A stretch of DNA of 64,000 nucleotides from contig NZ_CP041764.1 of assembly GCF_009817885.1 (NCBI RefSeq), positions 1,550,001 through 1,614,000 on the forward strand, written 5' to 3'. Made by a program: the position numbers and the translations under genes. Below the pieces are notes generated by a model. That model was not told where the DNA came from, searched no databases, and saw only the letters and a program-made list of their open reading frames with translations. Origin of the DNA: Serratia rhizosphaerae (GTDB lineage Bacteria; Pseudomonadota; Gammaproteobacteria; Enterobacterales; Enterobacteriaceae). Position 1 is the stretch's first letter. Every line of letters starts with the position of its first letter. Positions 34,796 through 42,573 of the stretch are shown here, piece after piece.

Positions 34796-35398
34796 ATGCA
34801 ATCTGATAACTTTTCGCGCCCAAGATCCCTGCGTTCAGCCGATGCTATAAACGCAAAGAACGCCTTATTGAATGAACCACACGTTGAGCAGCTTACTAAG
34901 TATGTTGAAGAGCTAAAGATCAGACACCCTGGGTGGGAGTTCCCCTATTTTGATCCACATGATGGTGGGCAAGATGCTGATATCCTTTTTCTACTTGAAA
35001 AACCCGGCCCGAAAACATCTCCGGGGCGTGGCGGCTCAGGTTTTATCTCAAGGGATAATAATGATGCCACTGCCGAAGCTATTTTTAATTTCATGAACGT
35101 AGCAGGTATCCCACGAAAACGCACTGTGCTATGGAATACTATCCCCGGCTGGAATGGAACGATTAAGCTGACATCGGCTGAAAAAAAGGAAGGACTATCA
35201 GAACTTGTCAATTTATTAGCTCTTCTTCCAAATCTTTCCACCATTGTGCTAGTAGGCCGTAAGGCAGAGAAAGCTATACCGATGATCGAAATGAAACCAG
35301 TGAAAATAATTGTGTCCGCACACCCATCACCTAAAGTAAGGGCAATCAATAGAGCAGTGTGGGATAGCATTCCAGGGCACTGGTTAGAGGCATTGTAA
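34796..35398 (+). CDS. uracil-DNA-glycosylase-superfamily protein
   Basis: A 200-residue protein. It has DILFLLEKPGPKTSPG, SGFISRDNND-TAEA, WNTIPGWNG and, near the end, VSAHPSP, the UDG-fold motifs (ligand loop, WN-x-P strand and HPS leucine-loop motif). Whether it excises bases or only binds is unclear, because the water-activating position cannot be fixed by eye. It lies alone between the distal att site and alpha, on the opposite strand. Could be repair or defence cargo. Confidence 0.65.
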   Translation: MQSDNFSRPRSLRSADAINAKNALLNEPHVEQLTKYVEELKIRHPGWEFPYFDPHDGGQDADILFLLEKPGPKTSPGRGGSGFISRDNNDATAEAIFNFMNVAGIPRKRTVLWNTIPGWNGTIKLTSAEKKEGLSELVNLLALLPNLSTIVLVGRKAEKAIPMIEMKPVKIIVSAHPSPKVRAINRAVWDSIPGHWLEAL

Positions 35399-35666
35399 TC
35401 GGATAACTATCATCCATTAGAACGATATTTATAGCAAATTACTCGCCTACGGGTGAACAGCCTGAACCACAAGCACAAAAAAACCGGCCGAAGCCGGTTT
35501 GGAGAGCGCTTGTCGTTATAATATTGGCCGCGCTGCGGCCAATATGATGCCCTGGTGTTGCTGTGTGTATTTTGTTCACAGCCACTATAGACGGCATGGT
35601 GATTAAGCGTCCAATGGGTTCGGCAGATCAATCATGGCGTATTGATCGGCATGACCGATCGTTCTG
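35399..35666. other. intergenic with terminator, palindrome and iteron
   Basis: One GGTGAACAG lies at 35452. A hairpin AAACCGGC/GCCGGTTT at 35481-35500 has a T-run on the minus strand and should end the alpha operon. A perfect 11-bp inverted repeat ATATTGGCCGC/GCGGCCAATAT lies at 35521-35545. TTGTTCACAG occurs near 35573. Together with 34447-34635 this may form the replication region. Confidence 0.55.
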
Positions 35667-38006
35667 TTAGCTCCCACGCGCACTGCACTTCGGCAACCAG
35701 TCCGCCTCGCAGTCATCACTCAATATCAGGTTGGTTTGTATCCCCTGCTTGGTGCGGCGCTTAAGTAACGTATGCTCATACTCTTTCAGCGTCTGCGGCA
35801 CCGCCTGGCCGAACGCCGTCAAGTTCATGGCGTTCTGATAGCCACGCGCCGCCATAAACGACAGGTAGGCGTGGTACAGATAGCGCCGCGGGTTGGCCGG
35901 GGTAATATTGGCGTTACCGATCATCATCCCTTCCGGGGTGCCGAGCACCGTCAGGTAACCGCAAAAATCGACCAGCGGATCGGCATGCCGTTTGATCTCC
36001 AGGGCTTCCGTCGAACTCTGCTGCGCCTGGAGCAGTGTGCGGGCGTCATTCGGGTTGGCAAACCGCTGCATCAGATGGCGCACAATCACTGCCAGCTCTT
36101 TGGTTATCTTCTTCAACAGCAGCGGATCGCGCTCTTCGGGGGCAACGGCCTCCGGGAACGGCAGGATAACCCGGCGACGGGAGATACCCCCGCTGCGGTC
36201 ACTGAACTGCATTGGGTTGTTATTCACCGCCAATATCACCGCCGGGATGTGTGCCGCGTAGGCGTCGCGGTATTTGGGGTCGATAGCCACCGCATCGCCG
36301 CCGGTGATGGCCTTGATGCCCGCGCCGTCACCGCTCCATTTCTCCTGGTCGGGCAGGATAATCAGCGAAAAACCGACCACCGAGGCACGTTCACGCGCCG
36401 ATTCCAGGTTATCAATGGTAGCGGAAGTGGTGTTGTCCGCCCCGGCCAGCAGTCGGGCAATGGCTGCCATCACGCTCTTGCCGCTGCCACCGGGGCCGGT
36501 CACTTCAAGGAACAGTTGCCAGTCGTAGCGGTTGGCCAGCACCATAAATAACGCCGCGAGAATGCGCTCCTGCTTGTCGGGGTTACGTCCGGCGGCCCGC
36601 GTCAACCACTGCCAGAAGTGCGGCGCATGGTCGGCCAGATTTTCCCCGGTGCGCGGCGGCGTATAGTCCACGCTGTTGACGGTGCGCAGCCAGTGCTCCT
36701 TACGGTGAGCGCTGAACTGGCCGCTGACCGTATCAAATACCCCGTTACGAAAGCCTATCAACCGACGGGCCGGTTCGCCCATCTGCGGCACCATCAGCTT
36801 GAGAGTATCTAAAATGCTGTTGATACCGGCGGCAGAAAACGGCGCTCGCACCTTCTGGAACAGCGCGGCAATCTCCCGGCTCAGTTGCCGGTGCGGCAGC
36901 ACCTGCCAGGCGCCGCGCGTGTAGCGGCACAGCTCTTCCCCCACCGGCGGCACCGCCAGGGTATTGCCGTAGTGCTCGGCGAGCAATTCAGCTTTCTCAC
37001 TGGCGCTCATGGCTTTCAAGTCGGCATCACTCAACGTATCAAACGGGCTGGGCTGCGGCGGCTGACTGAATGCCTGGAGCTGGGCGCACGTAGCCTCAGC
37101 CCCCCCCTGACAATAGACGTCATTCCAATCGCCCACCGTCGGCGGCAGTGCCGGGGTGCCGCCGGTCAATGCAGCCGCCTCGACGGCGCGGGCCTGTCCG
37201 GTGCCGTTCTCGTCGTTATCAGCGGCCAGCAATAAACGTGCATCCGGGTAATGGCTGCGCATCTGCTGCGCCACGGCGGCCAGGTTGTTGGCATTCAGCG
37301 CGATGCAGACCGTTTCACCGGTCAGCCGGTGCACGGTGAGGCCGGTGGCGTAACCTTCGGTAAGCCAGATAACCGCGTTATCCTGGCCGCTCAGAGTGTG
37401 GCAAGCGGCTTTCACCTGTCCACCGACCAACATACGTTTATCACCATTGGCATTAATCAGCTGTACGTTAACCACTTCCCCCCCGGCATTGTGCAAGGGT
37501 AGCAGCAAGTCGCCGGGATGGTAGCCAATACCGCCGACGCGCAGCGGCTGACCGTGCAGGGTCAGCGTCTCCACCTCCGGCCAGCCCTTGGCGCTCAGGT
37601 AGGCATTGCCGGACTGGAGCCACGCGGCAGCCACCAGAGCCTGTGCCTGTTGGGCGGCTTTTCGCTGCGACTCGGCCTTATCCTGCTGCGTGTTATGGAC
37701 GCCAACGGGCGCAGACGACGCGCTGGGGTTATCCCCCATCACGGCGGCCACCTGTTCGGCGGCGGCCTTGGCGGTCAGTGACAAGGCTTTTTCCACCAGA
37801 TTGAGGCCGTCACCGGCCCCGCACTGGTTACAGAACCAGGTGCCGCGTCCATCCTGATTATCAAAACGGAAACGGTCTTTGCCGCCGCAGGCCGGGCACG
37901 GCTGCGGCTTGCCGTTTGGCTGCAAGGCAATGCCAAGAGCCGGGAGTATCACCGGCCAGTGGCCGGTGGCGGTGCGTACGGTCTGGGAAACGAAATGGGC
38001 GCTCAT
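35667..38006 (-). CDS. P4 alpha-like primase/helicase replication protein
   Basis: 779 residues from ATG 38006 behind GAGGAGA, against 777 for P4 gp-alpha. There is an N-terminal zinc ribbon (CPACGGKDRF...WFCNQCG), a TOPRIM-type primase region (LLLAADNDENGTG near 280), a D5_N-like region and an SF3 helicase Walker A GPGGSGKS near 520. The C-terminal part should bind the iterons. It primes and unwinds satellite DNA independently of the host initiator. Confidence 0.9.
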   Translation of the reverse strand: MSAHFVSQTVRTATGHWPVILPALGIALQPNGKPQPCPACGGKDRFRFDNQDGRGTWFCNQCGAGDGLNLVEKALSLTAKAAAEQVAAVMGDNPSASSAPVGVHNTQQDKAESQRKAAQQAQALVAAAWLQSGNAYLSAKGWPEVETLTLHGQPLRVGGIGYHPGDLLLPLHNAGGEVVNVQLINANGDKRMLVGGQVKAACHTLSGQDNAVIWLTEGYATGLTVHRLTGETVCIALNANNLAAVAQQMRSHYPDARLLLAADNDENGTGQARAVEAAALTGGTPALPPTVGDWNDVYCQGGAEATCAQLQAFSQPPQPSPFDTLSDADLKAMSASEKAELLAEHYGNTLAVPPVGEELCRYTRGAWQVLPHRQLSREIAALFQKVRAPFSAAGINSILDTLKLMVPQMGEPARRLIGFRNGVFDTVSGQFSAHRKEHWLRTVNSVDYTPPRTGENLADHAPHFWQWLTRAAGRNPDKQERILAALFMVLANRYDWQLFLEVTGPGGSGKSVMAAIARLLAGADNTTSATIDNLESARERASVVGFSLIILPDQEKWSGDGAGIKAITGGDAVAIDPKYRDAYAAHIPAVILAVNNNPMQFSDRSGGISRRRVILPFPEAVAPEERDPLLLKKITKELAVIVRHLMQRFANPNDARTLLQAQQSSTEALEIKRHADPLVDFCGYLTVLGTPEGMMIGNANITPANPRRYLYHAYLSFMAARGYQNAMNLTAFGQAVPQTLKEYEHTLLKRRTKQGIQTNLILSDDCEADWLPKCSARGS

Positions 38007-38016
38007 CTTCTTCTCC

Positions 38017-38352
38017 TCAGTGTACGGTGGCATTCGGTGCCGCCGACAGATGGTCGCTGCACAGTTCATCCATCAGCTTTTTCCCCAGCGCGGTCAGGCG
38101 CGGTGCGGCCACCAGAATGTCCGATTGCACCATGTCACTCAACATGGTGCACGCCATGTCCATACCGTCATCCACGCCGTACTGGCGCACAAAATGCCCC
38201 TCCAGGTTCATGGCTATCGCCATCTGCAACTCGTCCAGCGTGTAACCCAGTCTCACCCGGTAAAAGGCGCAGGTGTCCAGATAGGCTTGCGCCACGGCGC
38301 GACGAAAAACGGCGGTGCGGACTTCAATCGGTAAACAGGATGCAGTATTCAT
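38017..38352 (-). CDS. DUF5375-family small protein of P4-like elements
   Basis: A 111-residue protein. RTAVFRRAVAQAYLDTC, LGYTLDELQMAIAMNLEGHFV and LTALGKKLMDELC match the DUF5375 proteins found just upstream of alpha in many P4-like satellites. It overlaps its upstream neighbour by four bases and ends 10 bases before alpha. Function unknown. Confidence 0.75.
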   Translation of the reverse strand: MNTASCLPIEVRTAVFRRAVAQAYLDTCAFYRVRLGYTLDELQMAIAMNLEGHFVRQYGVDDGMDMACTMLSDMVQSDILVAAPRLTALGKKLMDELCSDHLSAAPNATVH

Positions 38353-38612
38353 GCGGCGGTAGCCTCCATGCTGGCAATAAGTTGGGCTTCACAGGTGCTG
38401 ACGACGTGGCCGAGCTGGTCGGTCAATAAGGCAATGACCGAGGCAAACGATGCCTGCTGTACGGCATCGGGACGTTGCCCGCTCAGGTCGAGGGTATCCA
38501 GCAGGTCAAGAAACAGCACGCCGGTGGCGTGCGCATGCTGGAGACGCAAAAAATCGGCGTGCGGAATGGGGTAATGGGTATCCCGGTAGTAACGGTCGGC
38601 TAAGGTGTTCAT
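38349..38612 (-). CDS. small P4-like operon protein
   Basis: An 87-residue acidic helical protein overlapping both neighbours by four bases. Its place fits the early-operon small genes of P4; an epsilon-like (derepression) protein is possible, but I cannot confirm similarity. Confidence 0.6.
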   Translation of the reverse strand: MNTLADRYYRDTHYPIPHADFLRLQHAHATGVLFLDLLDTLDLSGQRPDAVQQASFASVIALLTDQLGHVVSTCEAQLIASMEATAA

Positions 38613-39160
38613 GCCACCGCCTTAACCGGCAGGCGACCGGCAAAGGACAACACGTAATCACGGGCCAACAGACGGCGGGCATTGCGTTCGGTATCTGCCA
38701 CGGTGCGCACCATGCGCGGCGCTGCGGTCAGCGTATTACGGCAAATGGCCGCAAACAGGAAACAGAATTCAGGACGAGTCGGAGTGAGGGTCGTAGCCAT
38801 GATGGCAGCCTCCAATAAGTATTGGTTATTGCTACCACCGAAGTTCTCACGCAAGGGTGGTAGCCCAGACGGGGGTGAGAAACCGGCCTTATTGGAAACC
38901 GGCCAGCCCGAAGGCTGCCCCGCCTGAGCCACCATTGATTGACTGCTGCGATAGCATAACATCCACCGCGCAAAAAATGAGCGCACTAAGGCCACGACAT
39001 AAAAAAACACGCCTGGCGCGTGTTGTGTCGCCAATAAGTAACTCGGGTTCTCACGCCCGGCTGCCGATTTTGCGACAGCGGGAGGACTATAGCGCAGGGC
39101 CGGACACGGGGGCAAGCCGTAAGACGCCCCCGGATGTTCAATCGATCGCATAGTGATCAA
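38609..39160 (-). CDS. Icd/Ash-like protein of P4-like elements
   Basis: A 183-residue frame. AKSAAGRENPSYLLATQHAPGVFFYVV, then VAQAGQPSGWPVS, and a C-terminal FCFLFAAICRNTL...YVLSFAGRLPVK are the pattern annotated as host cell division inhibitor Icd-like or Ash in P4-related elements. A shorter start at about 38800 (MATTLTPTRPEF) would give only the conserved C-terminal domain. The upstream part overlaps the immunity-RNA-like structure, which may explain its conservation. Confidence 0.7.
   Translation of the reverse strand: MITMRSIEHPGASYGLPPCPALRYSPPAVAKSAAGRENPSYLLATQHAPGVFFYVVALVRSFFARWMLCYRSSQSMVAQAGQPSGWPVSNKAGFSPPSGLPPLRENFGGSNNQYLLEAAIMATTLTPTRPEFCFLFAAICRNTLTAAPRMVRTVADTERNARRLLARDYVLSFAGRLPVKAVA
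38843..39054 (-). ncRNA. P4-style immunity (CI) RNA region, seqA-seqB-seqC candidate
   Basis: On the minus strand GTGAGAAC occurs at 39054-39047 and again at 38850-38843. Between them GTTTCTCAC (38883-38875) is complementary to both. A 9-bp stem GCTACCACC/GGTGGTAGC (38831-38864) lies at the last copy. In P4 a processed CI RNA carries seqB, which pairs with flanking seqA and seqC to terminate the alpha operon. Ends of the RNA are not defined. Confidence 0.5.
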
Positions 39161-39402
39161 CAGTCGGTCAGCTGGTCGTTGCGAGAATCGGCGGCGGCGC
39201 TGGTTAGCGGCACCAACCCGGCGCGGAACAGACGCGGTTCGGCCTGGCGACTCGCCAAACGGATCACGCCGTGCTTTTCGCTGCGATGCTCAGGCAAGAC
39301 AATATCCGGTTGCTTGCGTTGCAACAGGATGGACTCAGCCACAAACAGCGCGTCGTTGTCGTTCAGGGTAAAACTGTGCTGGCCCAGCGTTAACTGCATC
39401 AT
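39157..39402 (-). CDS. small hypothetical protein of the P4 early operon
   Basis: 81 residues from ATG 39402, overlapping the AlpA-like stop (ATGA). It begins MMQLTLGQHSFTLNDNDALFVAESILL and has no recognised domain. Coupled by overlap to both neighbours. Confidence 0.6.
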   Translation of the reverse strand: MMQLTLGQHSFTLNDNDALFVAESILLQRKQPDIVLPEHRSEKHGVIRLASRQAEPRLFRAGLVPLTSAAADSRNDQLTDC

Positions 39403-39662
39403 ACGGCAGCCCCCTGGTGACGGTTGACGATACGTTCTTGCATCCATTGCTCAACCTCAGAAGCCAGCCAGGCGACATTTTTACCACCGAGGGAAACCTG
39501 GGCCGGGAACTGCTGGCGGCGCATCAGCTCGTACACGGTAGAGCGGGACAGACTGGTGGTGTAGAGCACTTCCGGCAGACGAATAAAACGTTCGCGCGGG
39601 GTGTAGCCACTGTGATGAACCGGCGACGGTGCACTATCGGAAAGGGTGGAAACAGCCATCAT
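39399..39662 (-). CDS. AlpA/Vis-like helix-turn-helix regulator
   Basis: An 87-residue protein with an AlpA-type winged HTH: FIRLPEVLYTTSLSRSTVYELM, then FPAQVSLGGKNVAWLASEVEQWMQERI. In P4, Vis of this family represses late transcription and acts as excisionase. Strong AGAGG site before ATG 39662. First gene of the alpha operon. Confidence 0.85.
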   Translation of the reverse strand: MMAVSTLSDSAPSPVHHSGYTPRERFIRLPEVLYTTSLSRSTVYELMRRQQFPAQVSLGGKNVAWLASEVEQWMQERIVNRHQGAAV

Positions 39663-39942
39663 AAAACGCTACCTCTTGGTGTCCGGCCAACGCTGGCCGG
39701 AGATGAGTGAACTTAGGTAGCGCCCTATTATGTGAATATTTTACGGGGTGGCAACAAGCCATGTGTGGCTACAGGAACACAATAATCGTTGTAAAAACAG
39801 TCAGATTGATGACAAATACTGAATATTGGTGAGGATTGCTGAGATACCGTTATCATTTAAAAAAATATGGAAAGATAAGCCATTATCAATAGGTAAAAAC
39901 AGACAACACCCGGCTAGCCAGGGAAAAGGTCATTTTGGGATG

Positions 39943-40048
39943 GGTGAACAGTGGTGAACACCGGGTGAAGAGTTTAAAGAGAACTGTTCATCCTGTTATT
40001 TACTGATTTAACTATATTTTTTTACCTTGGTGAACAGTGGTGAATAGT
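39943..40048. repeat. GGTGAACAG iteron cluster, crr/ori candidate
   Basis: GGTGAACAG at 39943-39951, GGTGAACAC at 39953, GGTGAAGAG, an inverted CTGTTCATC near 39994, and GGTGAACAGT plus GGTGAATAGT at 40029-40048. The dense direct and inverted copies in an AT-rich background fit a P4 crr or ori bound by gp-alpha. The surrounding 39663-40193 holds no gene and should also contain the early and late promoters. Confidence 0.65.
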
Positions 40049-40193
40049 TTTAATTAAAACTAAAAACGCATTGATGGTTTTAGCATCAGTTTTTGACGCT
40101 GTTGTTCTACGGACAGTCCAACCGGGATGAATGGCGATGTTGTGTGGCCGTCAGCAGAATAACCCCACATTGACTGACACCGGAGAGACCACC

Positions 40194-40919
40194 ATGAACA
40201 CCACCGCTTTACCGCAAGACATCACCGACAAACTGCAAGCCCTGCGTGACGCCCACACCGCCCACGATAAAAACTATCAGGCGCTGACCGACGTTGTAGC
40301 GGGCATTGCCCGCTGTCACCAACAGAAGAAAGACACCGAAGTCGACAGCCATGAGGCGGAAAGCCAATGGCGCACCCTGTTCCGTAAACTGCGCGGGGAA
40401 ATGACCCCGGAGCTGCAAGCGCAGCACCACAACCGGATTGCCAAGCGGGAGTTGGCGAAGGAATTCGACGGCCTGATTGAAGAGATGGAGCTGGATAAAA
40501 TGCAGCTTCACCTCAATTGCGGCGGCACAGCCCCGAAGGTCGTCGCAGCCCATGAGGCAGCCCTCACGGCCTTTGCAAATCATGCGATGCGCCAGGCAGT
40601 AGACGCGCTGAGCACGACACTTATCAACCCTGACGTTATCAAGGTTTGCACATTGGCTGTACAGGCTTACGGCGTCTACGGGGATAACCCGATGAAAACC
40701 ATTGAACAACACCTGCTGAAAACGTTACAAGGCCATATCCTGGCTGCTATCGCACAGCAAAATATCGACCACCCGGTGCTCAATGATATTGGCCTGACGA
40801 TACCAGAAGAAACCGGCGTATTGCCGGAACTGCAAGAAAGCCCAGCGCGACGTATGAGCCTGGCAACAGAATTAAAGGAAAAACGCCACCGTATGCAGCA
40901 GAAAGGGGCCAAATCATGA
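40194..40919 (+). CDS. P4 Sid-like capsid-size-determination protein
   Basis: 241 residues from ATG 40194 behind GGAGAG. The stretch WRTLFRKLRGEMTPEL...HHNRIAKRELAKEFDGLIEEM aligns with WRTAF...LKQRHIERVARRELVQEYDNLAV that I recall for the roughly 244-residue P4 late protein, which forms the external scaffold that makes the helper phage build small capsids. Highly helical. First gene of the rightward late unit. Confidence 0.72.
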   Translation: MNTTALPQDITDKLQALRDAHTAHDKNYQALTDVVAGIARCHQQKKDTEVDSHEAESQWRTLFRKLRGEMTPELQAQHHNRIAKRELAKEFDGLIEEMELDKMQLHLNCGGTAPKVVAAHEAALTAFANHAMRQAVDALSTTLINPDVIKVCTLAVQAYGVYGDNPMKTIEQHLLKTLQGHILAAIAQQNIDHPVLNDIGLTIPEETGVLPELQESPARRMSLATELKEKRHRMQQKGAKS

Positions 40920-41158
40920 TGCGCTGCCCGCTGTGCACTCATGCGTCCTATACCCGCACCAGCCGCTATATCAACCGGACGAAAGAGGCGTATTACCAGT
41001 GCCAAAACCTGAGCTGTTCATGCACGTTCAAGACGGTAGAGCGCGTCAATAAAATCCTGAGCCAACCGCGACAGGCGCAGACGACCGACGGAAACGACTT
41101 GCCACCGCCGGAGAAACAGACGTTAAATCGCTACAGCCATCATCACACCCAACACTAA
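40916..41158 (+). CDS. Ogr/Delta-like zinc-finger late-gene activator
   Basis: An 80-residue protein with RCPLC, then YYQCQNLSCSCTF, the zinc motif of the P2 Ogr/P4 Delta family that activates helper and satellite late promoters. It overlaps the Sid-like stop by four bases. Confidence 0.85.
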   Translation: MMRCPLCTHASYTRTSRYINRTKEAYYQCQNLSCSCTFKTVERVNKILSQPRQAQTTDGNDLPPPEKQTLNRYSHHHTQH

Positions 41159-41167
41159 CCCCATGCA

Positions 41168-41197
41168 GCCCCGCCGCTCTCAACAGCATCGCGGGGC
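41168..41197 (+). terminator. hairpin after the late genes
   Basis: GCCCCGC/GCGGGGC 7-bp stem with a 16-base loop, 9 bases after the Delta-like stop. No T-run. Possible Rho-assisted terminator. Confidence 0.4.
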
Positions 41198-41261
41198 GTA
41201 GCCCTTACGCCTCATCCCAAACAACCTTTTTCCTGGCTAGCCAGCCTCAAATTGCGCGTGC

Positions 41262-41360
41262 ATGCATAGGGTGCATGATTTTGCATGCAAGAAAATGCAC
41301 TTTTCATCCCCTGCCGCACCAGTACTGGCACGGCCTGCCGCTTTTCATGCAACTGCATGA
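41262..41360 (+). CDS. possible 32-codon peptide in a palindrome-rich segment
   Basis: The frame reads MHRVHDFACKKMHF and ends FHATA. The DNA is full of GCATGCA-type palindromes (41258-41290) and a TTTTCATGCA-ACTGCATGAAAA inverted repeat at 41343-41364. I have the impression that such peptides recur in P4-like elements, but this is unverified; the DNA structure could be the functional part. The rest of 41361-41690 shows no gene I can support. Confidence 0.3.
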   Translation: MHRVHDFACKKMHFSSPAAPVLARPAAFHATA

Positions 41361-41690
41361 AAAGCGGCACATGAAGCGCGCAGGCGAGGCGGGGATAGCA
41401 TTGCGCGCGGGAGTATTAATTATCTATTTTCTCGATCTATGTTTGCCGTTGCGGCGCGCACATTCGTGGGAATACTGGATAGGGATGGTGTTATTTGAGT
41501 CGGTTAGCGGGCTTCTAAGAAGTTCAGGCCAAATGGGAGAAAATACTGCCCGGTGATGACCGAAACCCATCATTTTTGATATCATATAACTACTTCACAT
41601 TCAATATATATGTATGTAGACAAATATCTATCTAGAAGTATATCCTTATAAATAATCCAAACTGAGTATCCAAAAAAAAAGGATGTATTA

Positions 41691-42554
41691 ATGCAATTTT
41701 ACTTCCATGAAGTTGGTATAAAAGGAGCGGAGAGTGCGTTCCCCAGAACGGTTTATAAAAAAATAAAGACGGAGATAATTTCTAATTTCACTAGCAATCC
41801 AGAAAGCACACAGAAAATCTTAAACAAGGAGTTCAGTGATGGATTTTGCAACGCATGGGGTGTACCCAAAGGAGCTGCAAGCATAATAAAAAAAATTAAA
41901 ATTGGCGATATTGTTTTGCTTGTCAGGACAAGGGCTAAGGAGGGAGATATACCTATATTATGCAAGATAAAATTCATATTAAATGAATCATCACCTGAGT
42001 TATCAAAATCATTATGGGGTGACGAGCGTTTCCCTCTAATTTTTTTATTTGAGTCTGAAGTAATTAGCTACACATGGAAAGAGCTAGTGAATGATTTAGG
42101 ATACAGCCATAAATTTCGCCCAAACGGTAGCATTTATAGAGTTGTGGAAGAAAGACTAAATGTCCATGACGGCGCAGATGGATATCTGCGTAAAATAAGA
42201 AAATCAATGTATGGTAATAATTTAAAAAATGAATATTCATTTACAGAAGGGCTACGACAAAGAAAGGAAACCTCTTTCTTCTCTAGGAATCCACGGCTTG
42301 TATCAATAGCAAAAGAAATACATGGATATCGCTGTCATGTTTGTAACTTTGATTTTGAAGAGTATTACGGCGATATAGGCAAAGAATTCATAGAATGTCA
42401 CCACTTAAATCCACTATCTGAAAGAAACTCAGAAGAAATAATTCAAACTCATCTAAAAGATGTGATTACCATTTGTTCAAATTGTCATAAAATGATCCAT
42501 AAAAGAAGCCCTCCCTTCAGCATTGAAGAGTTAAAGTGTAAAATTAAAAAATAA
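41691..42554 (+). CDS. EVE-like domain plus HNH nuclease, putative modification-dependent restriction enzyme
   Basis: A 287-residue AT-rich cargo gene. The N-terminal about 150 residues resemble an EVE/PUA-like modified-base reader (FCNAWGVPKGA, KIGDIVLLV, LWGDERFPLIFLFE). The C-terminal about 75 residues hold a zinc HNH: CHVCNFDFEEYYG, IECHHLNPLSE, TICSNCHKMIH. This reader-plus-HNH layout is typical of type IV restriction enzymes. It sits at the cargo hotspot next to the integrase, where P4 satellites carry anti-phage genes. Confidence 0.72.
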   Translation: MQFYFHEVGIKGAESAFPRTVYKKIKTEIISNFTSNPESTQKILNKEFSDGFCNAWGVPKGAASIIKKIKIGDIVLLVRTRAKEGDIPILCKIKFILNESSPELSKSLWGDERFPLIFLFESEVISYTWKELVNDLGYSHKFRPNGSIYRVVEERLNVHDGADGYLRKIRKSMYGNNLKNEYSFTEGLRQRKETSFFSRNPRLVSIAKEIHGYRCHVCNFDFEEYYGDIGKEFIECHHLNPLSERNSEEIIQTHLKDVITICSNCHKMIHKRSPPFSIEELKCKIKK

Positions 42555-42573
42555 CCCCGAAAGGGGTTATTTT
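42548..42573. terminator. bidirectional terminator between the two cargo genes
   Basis: A perfect AAAATAACCCC-GAAA-GGGGTTATTTT hairpin with a GNRA-like loop. It contains the stop codons of both convergent genes and gives a T-run on both strands. Confidence 0.9.

Noticed and set aside
40098..40116. TGT...ACA element before the Sid-like gene as an Ogr/Delta-activated promoter site
   Set aside because: The spacing is 10 rather than the expected 12 bases, so the match is not convincing by eye.
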